Shown here: positions 43,294 to 50,311 of the stretch, in pieces | Layout: every line of letters begins with the position of its first letter | Position numbering within the stretch: the first letter of the stretch is position 1 | Source: Bacteroidales bacterium | GTDB lineage: Bacteria > Bacteroidota > Bacteroidia > Bacteroidales > UBA932 | Reading direction: 5' to 3' | Assembly (NCBI GenBank): GCA_017519865.1 | Contig: JAFWRQ010000029.1 | Coordinates: 1 to 58,584, forward strand | DNA length: 58,584 bases | The notes under the pieces: model-generated | Told to the model about the DNA's origin: nothing | The model's database searches: none | The model's input: the letters and a program-made list of their open reading frames with translations, nothing else | Position numbers and translations under genes: made by a program

Positions 43294-43964
43294 CACTTGA
43301 GCTTCCTGCGGACGGCCATCATCAGCCTGAAGACCAGGTCGGAGTTGAGGTTCCAGTCGGGATAGTTGGTCCTGACAAACTCTTCCGCCTCTTCAAAGGT
43401 GTTCATTGAGTTGAAGGCGGCTATGGCGTCCTGGAAGGCCATTGGATCCTCCTTGAACAGGGAGTTGATGAACAGCACCCTGTCGTTGAGGGAGATGGCG
43501 CTGATGACGTTCTTGACCGGGGTGCCGGGAATAGCTGTCTTCCAGGCCAGTTTCTGGCCCATCACGTCCATCACCGTCTTCCTGGCGTTGCGCTCCTGCC
43601 TGTCGTTGATGTTGGTCTTGGGGGCCTGCAACAACTCTTCCTCCAGAAGGCTCTCAGGCTCCGGTATCGGCTCCGGAGCGGGTGCAGGGATAGGTTCCGG
43701 CTCGGGGACCGGCTCAGGTTCAGGCTCCGGTTCGGGAACGGGCTCGGGCTCCGGAACGGGTTCCGGAACCGGTGCCGGCTCCTCGAACTCCGCCGCTCCG
43801 AGATCGACTTCGTCGATGGAGATGTCAATGGGGCTGAGGTCTTCGTCCTCCTCTGCAACCTGTTCTAACTCAGTAAGTTTGCTCTCAATCTCCGCAATCC
43901 GGGCCTTGAGCTCGGAAAGCGTCTCCTGAATTTCGGACAAAATCTCCGGTCGACTTTTTTCCAT
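43293..43964 (-). CDS. Uncharacterised protein with coiled coil and PEP repeats
   Basis: A 223-residue cytoplasmic protein. Residues 5-40 are a predicted coiled coil (heptad pattern [20 protein letters not shown]). Residues about 60-105 are a Pro-Glu-Val repeat ([10 protein letters not shown] type). The C-terminal 80 residues form a conserved globular block ([18 protein letters not shown], then [15 protein letters not shown]). I recall this C-terminal block from conserved hypothetical proteins of Bacteroidales near rsmI and tdk; no function is known. It is the first gene of the run that continues with rsmI and the HhH-protein gene. Confidence 0.75.
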   Translation of the reverse strand: MEKSRPEILSEIQETLSELKARIAEIESKLTELEQVAEEDEDLSPIDISIDEVDLGAAEFEEPAPVPEPVPEPEPVPEPEPEPEPVPEPEPIPAPAPEPIPEPESLLEEELLQAPKTNINDRQERNARKTVMDVMGQKLAWKTAIPGTPVKNVISAISLNDRVLFINSLFKEDPMAFQDAIAAFNSMNTFEEAEEFVRTNYPDWNLNSDLVFRLMMAVRRKLK

Positions 43965-43977
43965 AATGCAATTTTCT

Positions 43978-44005
43978 TATATTTGCGTTACTAATCACAA
44001 ATGTA
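43978..44005. promoter_or_regulatory. Divergent -7 boxes for tdk and the PEP-repeat gene
   Basis: Plus strand TATATTTG at 43978-43985 would serve tdk, and minus strand TACATTTG at 43998-44005 would serve the gene starting at 43964. Both match TAnnTTTG. A TTG about 21 bases upstream of the minus box supports it; the plus -33 box is unclear. Confidence 0.5.
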
Positions 44006-44010
44006 CACAA

Positions 44011-44589
44011 ATGTTTTCAGAAAATACAATAAAATCCGGCTGCGTCGAGGTCATTTGCGGGTCTATGTTTTCAGGTAAGACCGAGGAACTCATCCGCCGT
44101 CTGAAACGCGCCCAGTTCGCCAACCAGAAGATAGCCATCTTCAAGCCCACCATCGACAACCGCTACTCCGACGTGGACGTCGTTTCGCACGACCTCCACA
44201 GCATCACTTCCACTCCGGTGGATTCTCCGGTCAAGATGCTGGGAGTGCCCGACGACGTCCAGGTGGTCGGGATCGACGAGGCGCAGTTCTTCGACGACAG
44301 CATCGTCGAGGTAGTCCAGACCCTCGCCAACCGCGGCGTGCGCGTCATCATCGCGGGGCTGGACACCGACTTCCTCGGCAAGCCCTTCGGCCCTATGCCG
44401 GCCCTGATGGCCATCGCCGAGGACGTCCAGAAAGTCCACGCCATCTGCGTCAGGTGCGGCAGCCTCGCCAACCACTCGCACCGTCTCTCCGCGAGCACCA
44501 ACCTCGTGGAGCTCGGGGAGAAAGACGTGTATGAGCCTTTGTGCCGGCAGTGCTACAACGCTGCCAGGAGAGAGGAAAAGCGCCTATAG
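44011..44589 (+). CDS. tdk: Thymidine kinase
   Basis: Phosphorylates thymidine with ATP in the salvage pathway. From the ATG at 44011 the protein has 192 residues: [27 protein letters not shown], with the P-loop [22 protein letters not shown] follows (Walker B and catalytic glutamate), then the lasso/zinc region with CVRCG and CRQC. This is the type II (short) bacterial enzyme. An upstream in-frame ATG at 43966 would place the promoter box inside the gene and is unlikely. The stop overlaps the end of the convergent epimerase gene by six bases. Confidence 0.95.
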   Translation: MFSENTIKSGCVEVICGSMFSGKTEELIRRLKRAQFANQKIAIFKPTIDNRYSDVDVVSHDLHSITSTPVDSPVKMLGVPDDVQVVGIDEAQFFDDSIVEVVQTLANRGVRVIIAGLDTDFLGKPFGPMPALMAIAEDVQKVHAICVRCGSLANHSHRLSASTNLVELGEKDVYEPLCRQCYNAARREEKRL

Positions 44590-45612
44590 CGCTGCCTGAA
44601 GCTTTTTCTTGGCCTCTTCCAGGGCTTCGATTACCCTGTCGCACCACGCATCGAATTCCGGATCCTCCTTCTGGAGGGACGGGTGCGCCAGCACGTTCTC
44701 TATTGTCATCCTGATACCCTGCTCGAAACGGACCGAGGGCGTGAAGCCCGGCACGGCACGTTTCAGTTTTGTGTTGTCGAAGATTACCGAGCAGGCCTTG
44801 TCGCCTATCAGACTTCCCGTCAGATCATAGTCGCTTGTGGCGGCGAGATAGTCTGACGCGACGTAATATGGCTTCAGCTCTACTCCGAGCACATCGGCGA
44901 TGGTGGTGTAGATCTGGTTCCAGGTGAGGGTCTCGTCGTTGGTGATCTGGAACGCGGTCCCGATGGCGTGGGGATTGCCCATCAACCCCGTGAAGCCCTT
45001 GGCGAAGTCGGAGTTGTGCGTCATCGTCCAGAGCGACGTGCCGTCGCCATGGATGATGACGGGCTTGCCCTCCAGCATACGCTTCAGGACCTGCCACGAG
45101 CCGTTGCGCCCGTGTACCCCGAGGGGTACGGAACGCTCGTCATAAGTGTGGCTGGGCCGTATGATGGTGACGGGATACCCTTCCTCGCGGTATTTCTTCA
45201 TCAGGAACTCCTCGCAGGCGATCTTGTCCCTGGAGTACTGCCAGTAGGGATTGGCAAGAGCCGTACCCTCGTTGATCCAGGGGCTGGGGACAGGCTTCTG
45301 ATAGGCCGAGGCCGAGCTGATGTACATATACTGGCGCGTCCTGCCCTTGAACAGCCTGTAGTCGCGTTCGACCTGCGCTGGCACGAATCCGATGAAGTCG
45401 CAAACGCAGTCCCACTCCGTGCCTTCAAGCTTGCGTGCGACGTCTTCTTCATCGTTTATGTCGGCATTAATGACCTTGACTTCCCTGGGGAGGATGTCCG
45501 AGCGGTTGCCCCTGTTGAGAAGCCACAACTCCCATTCTCCGTCCTTCGCTACCTTGCGTGTGATGGCGGTACTGATGGTGCCCGTTCCGCCTATGAAGAG
45601 TGCTTTTTTCAT
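44584..45612 (-). CDS. NAD-dependent epimerase/dehydratase family protein
   Basis: A 342-residue extended short-chain dehydrogenase. The Rossmann loop GGTGTIS is at 8-14, the catalytic serine region is [10 protein letters not shown], and the Tyr/Lys pair appears in YSRDK. A substrate domain with [10 protein letters not shown] follows. The sequence type resembles sugar-nucleotide epimerase/reductase relatives of the CSP41 group. The substrate cannot be told. It stands alone at the edge of the AT-rich island. Confidence 0.82.
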   Translation of the reverse strand: MKKALFIGGTGTISTAITRKVAKDGEWELWLLNRGNRSDILPREVKVINADINDEEDVARKLEGTEWDCVCDFIGFVPAQVERDYRLFKGRTRQYMYISSASAYQKPVPSPWINEGTALANPYWQYSRDKIACEEFLMKKYREEGYPVTIIRPSHTYDERSVPLGVHGRNGSWQVLKRMLEGKPVIIHGDGTSLWTMTHNSDFAKGFTGLMGNPHAIGTAFQITNDETLTWNQIYTTIADVLGVELKPYYVASDYLAATSDYDLTGSLIGDKACSVIFDNTKLKRAVPGFTPSVRFEQGIRMTIENVLAHPSLQKEDPEFDAWCDRVIEALEEAKKKLQAAL

Positions 45613-45662
45613 AATCTGCAGTGGTTAGTTATTATCTGCAATATACGAAAAATATCTGATAC

Positions 45663-45927
45663 TCATTTATAGACCCCCATATTAATACCATACAATAAGC
45701 CAGGATCAACTTCCTTGAACAGTTTCGAGACCAATAATGCATTCCTTTTTGATAGTTTAAAGTATCCATCATCCGAGTGAAAGATCCTATTATCTTCTGA
45801 AAAAAATAGTTTGAAAGAATTCCCATTTTCATCGTACAAGATGACTTCTTTATGAGGAATAAACTTAGCAACTACTTCTTTCGAACTTTTGATAGCATCC
45901 AAAAACGCCTCATTGTCAATCGGAGAA
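45663..45927 (-). pseudogene. 5'-truncated gene remnant
   Basis: A minus-strand frame encodes about 88 residues (PIDNEAFLDAIKSSKEVVAKF..ENGNSFKLFFSEDNRIF), ending at TAG 45663. It has no ATG: upstream it reads straight into a terminal repeat of the adjacent IS-like element and meets a stop at about 45955. A TTG at 45902 is the only start. On the far side of the element an ATG at 46160 begins a short frame MGGPISGN, which could be the lost N-terminus. AT-rich composition; function unrecognised. Confidence 0.55.
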
Positions 45928-46135
45928 TCCGCACTAAATTGACCCCCTCAATCCGCACCTAATTGACCCCCTTTAACTTTTTCTTTCATCAAAATTTGAA
46001 ATGCAGGCTGTAGGGATGAAAAACCGCACTAGCCTGCATTCCATTTAGGATTTCTCATTTAAGACCAGGGGGTCACTTTGCAGCGGACACGGGGGGTCAC
46101 TATGAAAACGGACGAAGGGGGTCACTTTGCAGCGG
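45928..46135. mobile_element. IS21-like terminal-repeat remnant (no transposase)
   Basis: Five copies of a roughly 20-base repeat are arranged as inverted ends. On the left, 45928-45948 and 45952-45972 read TCCGCAC(T/C)(A/T)AATTGACCCCCT. On the right, 46067-46087, 46092-46112 and 46116-46135 read GGGGGTCAC(T/A)(T/A)TG-N2-G/A-CGG. The middle 90 bases contain no open frame of note. Multiple terminal repeats with GGGGGTCA cores are known for IS21-family elements of Bacteroidota (recalled), so this looks like an internal-deletion derivative or non-autonomous element. It covers most of the gene-free stretch before the ATPase gene. Confidence 0.65.
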
Positions 46136-46178
46136 TATTTCCACTAATAGGCCCACCCATACTATTTTGAATTTGCTC

Positions 46179-46209
46179 TTGCAAATTCGCTTTGTTTTTG
46201 CTAACTTTG
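46179..46209 (+). promoter_or_regulatory. Promoter of the ATPase-nuclease gene
   Basis: TTG at 46179-46181 and TAACTTTG at 46202-46209 are separated by 20 bases. Transcription would start near 46215, at the edge of the palindromic site annotated next. Confidence 0.6.
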
Positions 46210-46215
46210 CAACAG

Positions 46216-46237
46216 CCGTAAAATTTACGGCCGTAAA
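46216..46237 (+). promoter_or_regulatory. Palindromic operator-like site before the ATPase gene
   Basis: Three alternating half-sites, CCGTAAA (46216-46222), TTTACGG (46224-46230) and CCGTAAA (46231-46237), make a perfect 14-base palindrome TTTACGGCCGTAAA and an overlapping second one. It covers the predicted transcription start and lies 11 bases before the ATG. That is where a repressor or an autoregulating protein would bind. Confidence 0.55.
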
Positions 46238-46248
46238 ATTTTGATGAA

Positions 46249-47598
46249 ATGAAGTTTTATGACAGGGAAGAGCAGTTGAAGACGCTGCGCGAAATGAGGG
46301 AACTATCGTACAATGGTTATTCCCGACTGACGGTTGTCACTGGACGGAGACGTATAGGGAAAACGACTCTTATTAAGGAGGCCTACAGAGACGAGCCATA
46401 CGTGTATCTTTTCGTAGGCAGGAAAAGCGAATCGGTCCTGTGCGGTGAATTCTGTGAGGAATACCATGAGAAGACAGGGACATTCGTTCCTCCGATGAAT
46501 GCTTTCCGTGATGTCTTCCGTTTCCTGATGGAGGAAGGAAAGCGTCGGAAATACACGCTTGTCTTTGATGAATTTCAGAATTTCCTGGAGATCAATCCAT
46601 CCATATACAGCGATATCCAGAATTGGTGGGACAAGTACCAAAAGGAGAGCCATGTGAATATGGTTGTCAGCGGTTCTGTGTATTCTTTGATGGAAAAGCT
46701 CTTTAAAAACAGAAAGGAACCCCTTTATGGGAGACAGGACTCAACTATTAAGTTGCAGGCATTCCCCACTTCCATCCTCAAGCAGATCATGGAAGACAAC
46801 GCTCCCGGCTATTCCAACGATGACCTTCTCGCACTTTATACTTTCACGGGCGGTATCCCGAAATATGTGGAACTGCTCATGGACGTGAAGGCAACCACCT
46901 GCAAGAAAATGATTGCCAGGATTTGTAAAGAGGACTCCCCTTTGATAGAAGAGGGGAGTAAACTCCTCATTCAGGAATTCGGAAGGAAATATGCGACCTA
47001 CTTCTCCATCCTTCAGGCCATATCGATGGGACACAATACACAGGCTTCTATTGAAGACTACCTGGGCGGGAAAAGTCTAGGCGGACAACTGTTGAAATTG
47101 GAAGAGACGTATGATCTCATCCGGAAGATCCGTCCTATCTGGGCAAAGCCCAAGACTCAGACAGTTAGGTACGAAATCAGCGACATCTTCCTCCGTTTCT
47201 GGTTCCGCTATGTGGAGAAGAATCAGCGACTTATCGAAATTGGACAGTACCCGGCTCTGCGAAAAATCATGGAAGATGATTATGAGACCTATTCAGGAGA
47301 CGTCCTTGAACGATACTTCAAGTTGAAACTCGTTGAGAGTATGGAATACCGCGATATCGGAGGTTGGTGGGATCCTAAAGGGTACATTGATAAGGAAGGA
47401 CATCATCAGCAGGCAGAACTGGACATCGTTGCCTTGCGCCTGAAGGAGAATGTCCTCGATGTGATAGAGGTTAAGCGCAATCCGGACAAGTTCAACAAGG
47501 GGCTTCTTGAAGAGAAAGCGGCTTATTTTTCTTCCAAGGAGAAGCAGGCCAGAAAGAACAAGATTGTACTCTCCAGCCTCTCGATGGATGATATGTGA
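46249..47598 (+). CDS. P-loop ATPase with C-terminal PD-(D/E)XK nuclease-like domain
   Basis: A 449-residue protein of the 'archaeal ATPase' type (PF01637/DUF234-like by pattern). The Walker A loop is TGRRRIGKTTL (31-41), Walker B is LVFDEFQNF (about 102-110), and VVSGSVYSLMEKLF is the sensor-like segment. A winged-helix-like middle follows. The C-terminus has GDVLERYF, then AELDIVALR and VIEVKR (about 390-410), the E-xLD-...-ExK pattern of PD-(D/E)XK nucleases. Cellular role is unknown; such proteins are common, variably present and often found in accessory islands. It is AT-richer than its neighbours, and IS-like repeat sequences lie on both sides. Confidence 0.85.
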   Translation: MKFYDREEQLKTLREMRELSYNGYSRLTVVTGRRRIGKTTLIKEAYRDEPYVYLFVGRKSESVLCGEFCEEYHEKTGTFVPPMNAFRDVFRFLMEEGKRRKYTLVFDEFQNFLEINPSIYSDIQNWWDKYQKESHVNMVVSGSVYSLMEKLFKNRKEPLYGRQDSTIKLQAFPTSILKQIMEDNAPGYSNDDLLALYTFTGGIPKYVELLMDVKATTCKKMIARICKEDSPLIEEGSKLLIQEFGRKYATYFSILQAISMGHNTQASIEDYLGGKSLGGQLLKLEETYDLIRKIRPIWAKPKTQTVRYEISDIFLRFWFRYVEKNQRLIEIGQYPALRKIMEDDYETYSGDVLERYFKLKLVESMEYRDIGGWWDPKGYIDKEGHHQQAELDIVALRLKENVLDVIEVKRNPDKFNKGLLEEKAAYFSSKEKQARKNKIVLSSLSMDDM

Positions 47599-47651
47599 TG
47601 GAATACATAATGGATAGTTATATTTCCCGATGCAAACTGCCCCCACATCTA

Positions 47652-47671
47652 TGGGGTCGATTTAAAGCGGA
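47652..47671 (+). repeat. Stray terminal-repeat-like sequence after the ATPase gene
   Basis: TGGGGTCGATTTAAAGCGGA closely resembles the right-end repeats of the element at 45928-46135 (core GGGGTCA-N-TTTG-N3-CGGA). It lies 53 bases after the ATPase stop, so the ATPase gene is bracketed by related repeats. Confidence 0.5.
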
Positions 47672-47727
47672 TTCTTCATATGGCAATAAAAGGAAAAATG
47701 ATTATCTTTATGCATCGGTAACACTTA

Positions 47728-48654
47728 ATGAAAATGAAAAAACTTCCGCACTTAGTCTTCATCGGCCTTTTCTTGTCGTGTTTCATTTCCTACGCCCAGC
47801 CCAGGGTGCCGGACTATGTCGTGTTCGCAGGCGACACCATCCGTTTCGACCGGGCCGACCTGCGGGAACGGATGGACAGGGAGTTGATAGCCTTCTGCTA
47901 TTCGCACACCAATTCCAAGCTTATGATCAAGCGCGCCAACCGTTATTTCCCGCAGATAGAGCCGCTGCTGAAGGCGGGAGGCGTGCCGGATGACTTGAAG
48001 TACCTGATGGTGATAGAGAGCAACGTAGATCCTAAGGCTGTTTCCTCGGCTGGCGCGGCGGGCTTCTGGCAGTTCATGAAGGAGACTGGCAAGGGCTTCG
48101 GGCTCGTGGTGGACAACGAGGTGGACGAGCGGTACAATCTTGAGAAGGCCACACTTGCGGCGTGCAAGTATTTCAAGCAGGCGAAGGCCAAATACAAGGA
48201 CTGGATGACCGTGGCCGCCAGCTATAATGCCGGGCAGGGGGGAATATCCAAAAGGCTGACTGACCAGCACCAGTCTTCCGCGATGGACCTTTGGCTGGTG
48301 GAGGAGACTTCCAGGTATATGTTCCGCATCCTTGCGGCAAAACTGTATTTCCAGAATCCTGCGGCATTCGGCTTCACTTTTACGCGTGAGGAGTTGTACC
48401 CTTACATCCCTCCGCGCGAGGAAGTCGAGGTCAGCGGGCCGATAGAAGACCTCGCGGCGTTCGCCGAGAAGTACGGGGTGTCATATTTCGACCTTAAGAA
48501 TGCCAATCTGTGGCTGCGCGATTCCAAACTGGTCAACAAGGAACGCAAGACCTATTATATCGCCATCCCTGATGTGGAGGCGGAAAAGTATGATCCTTCA
48601 CAGACCCGGGTCCACAGCATGGCCTGGGTCAGAACCCCACCTATGCTCCCATGA
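47728..48654 (+). CDS. Lytic transglycosylase (SLT domain)
   Basis: Cleaves peptidoglycan glycan strands to 1,6-anhydro products in the periplasm. The 308-residue protein has a signal peptide (MKMKKLPHLVFIGLFLSCFISYAQ; the Cys is not in a clear lipobox). The SLT domain is at about 85-215: the catalytic glutamate is in LMVIESNVDPKAVSSAGAAG, followed by WQFM and ASYNAGQGG. It lacks the LysM repeats of full-length MltD. The stop overlaps the menA start by four bases (ATGA). Confidence 0.92.
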   Translation: MKMKKLPHLVFIGLFLSCFISYAQPRVPDYVVFAGDTIRFDRADLRERMDRELIAFCYSHTNSKLMIKRANRYFPQIEPLLKAGGVPDDLKYLMVIESNVDPKAVSSAGAAGFWQFMKETGKGFGLVVDNEVDERYNLEKATLAACKYFKQAKAKYKDWMTVAASYNAGQGGISKRLTDQHQSSAMDLWLVEETSRYMFRILAAKLYFQNPAAFGFTFTREELYPYIPPREEVEVSGPIEDLAAFAEKYGVSYFDLKNANLWLRDSKLVNKERKTYYIAIPDVEAEKYDPSQTRVHSMAWVRTPPMLP

Positions 48655-49556
48655 CCGTATCTTCCTGTCTTAAATCAATGCGTCTGAGGACGCTTCCGCT
48701 CTCGCTCTCCGGAATAGTGATGGGCGTGCTCCTAGCTGCGGCCGATTACCGCATAGACGCGCTTACCGTTGTTTTCCTGGCGTTGACGACTGTGTGTCTC
48801 CAGATCCTTTCCAACCTGTCCAATGAGCTGGGCGATACACTTCACGGGACTGATACCGATGAGCGCCAGGGCATCCATTATTCCATCCAGGACGGGGAGA
48901 TGACAGTCCCGCAGATGAAAAGGCTGATTGGGGTTGTGGCTGTTTTGTGCTGCGTCTTCGGCCTGCTGATGATCAAGTTTTCCTTCGGGAAGATCTTCGA
49001 CTGGCACCCGATGGCCTTCGTCATCCTGGGCGCTGCGGCCATCTGGGCGGCGATGCACTATACCCTGGGCAAGAACCCTTACGGATACAGGGGGTTAGGG
49101 GATTTGTTCGTATTCCTTTTCTTCGGCATTGCGACGGTGTGCGGAGGCTATTTCCTCTGTGCGCACGAGTTTCCTTCGTGGATTGTCCTGCTGCCCGCGT
49201 CGGCCATCGGCTGCTTCAGCGTCGCTGTGCTGAATGTCAATAACATACGTGACATGCAGACGGACGCCGCCACGAGGGTGACCGTGGCGATGAAGCTGGG
49301 CGGCCGCCGTGCGCGGATTTACCAGACCGTGCTGATAGTCGTTGGATGGGTGTGCATGTTCGTGTATTGCGCACTTAGATTCTTCAGTATCTGGCACTAC
49401 CTGTTCGTGCTGACGCTACCTCTTTTCGTCCTGCACCTCCGCGGGGTATGGACGCGCGACGGCAAGGAACTGGACCCTATGCTTCCGCTCCTGGTGATGA
49501 GTTCCTTTCTGTTCTCGCTTCTTGCAGGAATTGGGTTCGTAGCGTTCCTTTTCTAG
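48651..49556 (+). CDS. menA: 1,4-dihydroxy-2-naphthoate polyprenyltransferase
   Basis: Inner-membrane prenyltransferase of menaquinone synthesis, UbiA superfamily. The 301-residue protein has eight or nine membrane segments. It has both aspartate-rich motifs: NLSNELGDTLHGTDTDE (about 54-70) and NVNNIRDMQTD (about 195-206). MRLRTLPLSLSGIVMG at the N-terminus is typical of MenA. It is convergent with ubiE, the next step of the same pathway; the stops overlap by four bases. Confidence 0.94.
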   Translation: MTVSSCLKSMRLRTLPLSLSGIVMGVLLAAADYRIDALTVVFLALTTVCLQILSNLSNELGDTLHGTDTDERQGIHYSIQDGEMTVPQMKRLIGVVAVLCCVFGLLMIKFSFGKIFDWHPMAFVILGAAAIWAAMHYTLGKNPYGYRGLGDLFVFLFFGIATVCGGYFLCAHEFPSWIVLLPASAIGCFSVAVLNVNNIRDMQTDAATRVTVAMKLGGRRARIYQTVLIVVGWVCMFVYCALRFFSIWHYLFVLTLPLFVLHLRGVWTRDGKELDPMLPLLVMSSFLFSLLAGIGFVAFLF

Positions 49557-50257
49557 GGTTTCACGCCGACATACATACGACAGATGCCGAGGGTGAAGGC
49601 CTTGTGCCTGACCTCGATGTAGCCGCACGCGCGCATCGTCTCCATCCATTCCTGCTTGCCGGGGAAGTTGAGGACGGAGGCGGGCAGGTAGCGGTAGGCG
49701 GCTTTGTCGCCTGAGATCCTGCCGCCTATGAGGGGCAGGATGCCGGTGAAGTAAAGCTTGTAGAACCAGCGGATTACGGGATTGGAGGGGACGGAGAGTT
49801 CGAGGATGACGAGTTTTCCTCCGGGCTTGAGGACGCGGAGGATCTCCTTGAGGGCCTTCTCGCGGTGCTCGAAGTTGCGGATGCCGAATGCGATGGTCGC
49901 GCGGTCGAAGCTGGCGTCCGCGAAGCTCATCGCTTCGCTGTCGCCCTGCCCGCAGCCGACGCGGTCCTCAAGGCCTTCGTCCTTGAGTTTCTCCTTCATC
50001 ACCGCGAGCATCCCTTCCGAGAGGTCCACTCCGGTGACGCGGCTGCCCGGTGACATCCTCCGTGCGATCGCGATGCAGAAATCGCCCGTTCCGCAGGCGA
50101 TGTCGAGGATCTCCTGTACGGCATCTTCCCTGACTATCTCCTTCAGGGCCCTCCGGCGCCAGCTGCGGTCTATTCCCAGCGACATTATGTGGTTCAGACG
50201 GTCGTAATCGGCTGCTATCCCGTCGAACATCTGCTGTATTTTCTCCTTTTTCGGCAT
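49553..50257 (-). CDS. ubiE: Demethylmenaquinone methyltransferase
   Basis: Final methylation in menaquinone synthesis (also called menG), SAM-dependent. From the ATG at 50257 the protein has 234 residues. It shows the family start MPKKEKIQQMFDGIAADYDRLNH in pieces, the SAM loop LDIACGTGDF, GVDLSEGML, and the C-terminal RMYVGVKP. The longer frame to 50275 is rejected because the promoter -7 box lies inside that extension. Its pathway partner menA is encoded on the other strand immediately beyond. Confidence 0.95.
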   Translation of the reverse strand: MPKKEKIQQMFDGIAADYDRLNHIMSLGIDRSWRRRALKEIVREDAVQEILDIACGTGDFCIAIARRMSPGSRVTGVDLSEGMLAVMKEKLKDEGLEDRVGCGQGDSEAMSFADASFDRATIAFGIRNFEHREKALKEILRVLKPGGKLVILELSVPSNPVIRWFYKLYFTGILPLIGGRISGDKAAYRYLPASVLNFPGKQEWMETMRACGYIEVRHKAFTLGICRMYVGVKP

Positions 50258-50262
50258 GATGC

Positions 50263-50270
50263 GCAAATTT
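50263..50270 (-). promoter_or_regulatory. -7 box of ubiE
   Basis: The minus strand reads TAAATTTG, matching TAnnTTTG, five bases upstream of the ubiE ATG at 50257. Transcription would begin at or next to the start codon, so the message should be leaderless or nearly so. Confidence 0.5.
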
Positions 50271-50311
50271 AGCAATTATTGCTTATCTTTAGGAAAAATA
50301 AAACCTTTCCC

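Noticed and set aside
45928-46135. CRISPR or direct-repeat array
   Set aside because: Repeats are inverted between the two ends and vary in sequence; the pattern fits multiple terminal repeats of an insertion sequence.
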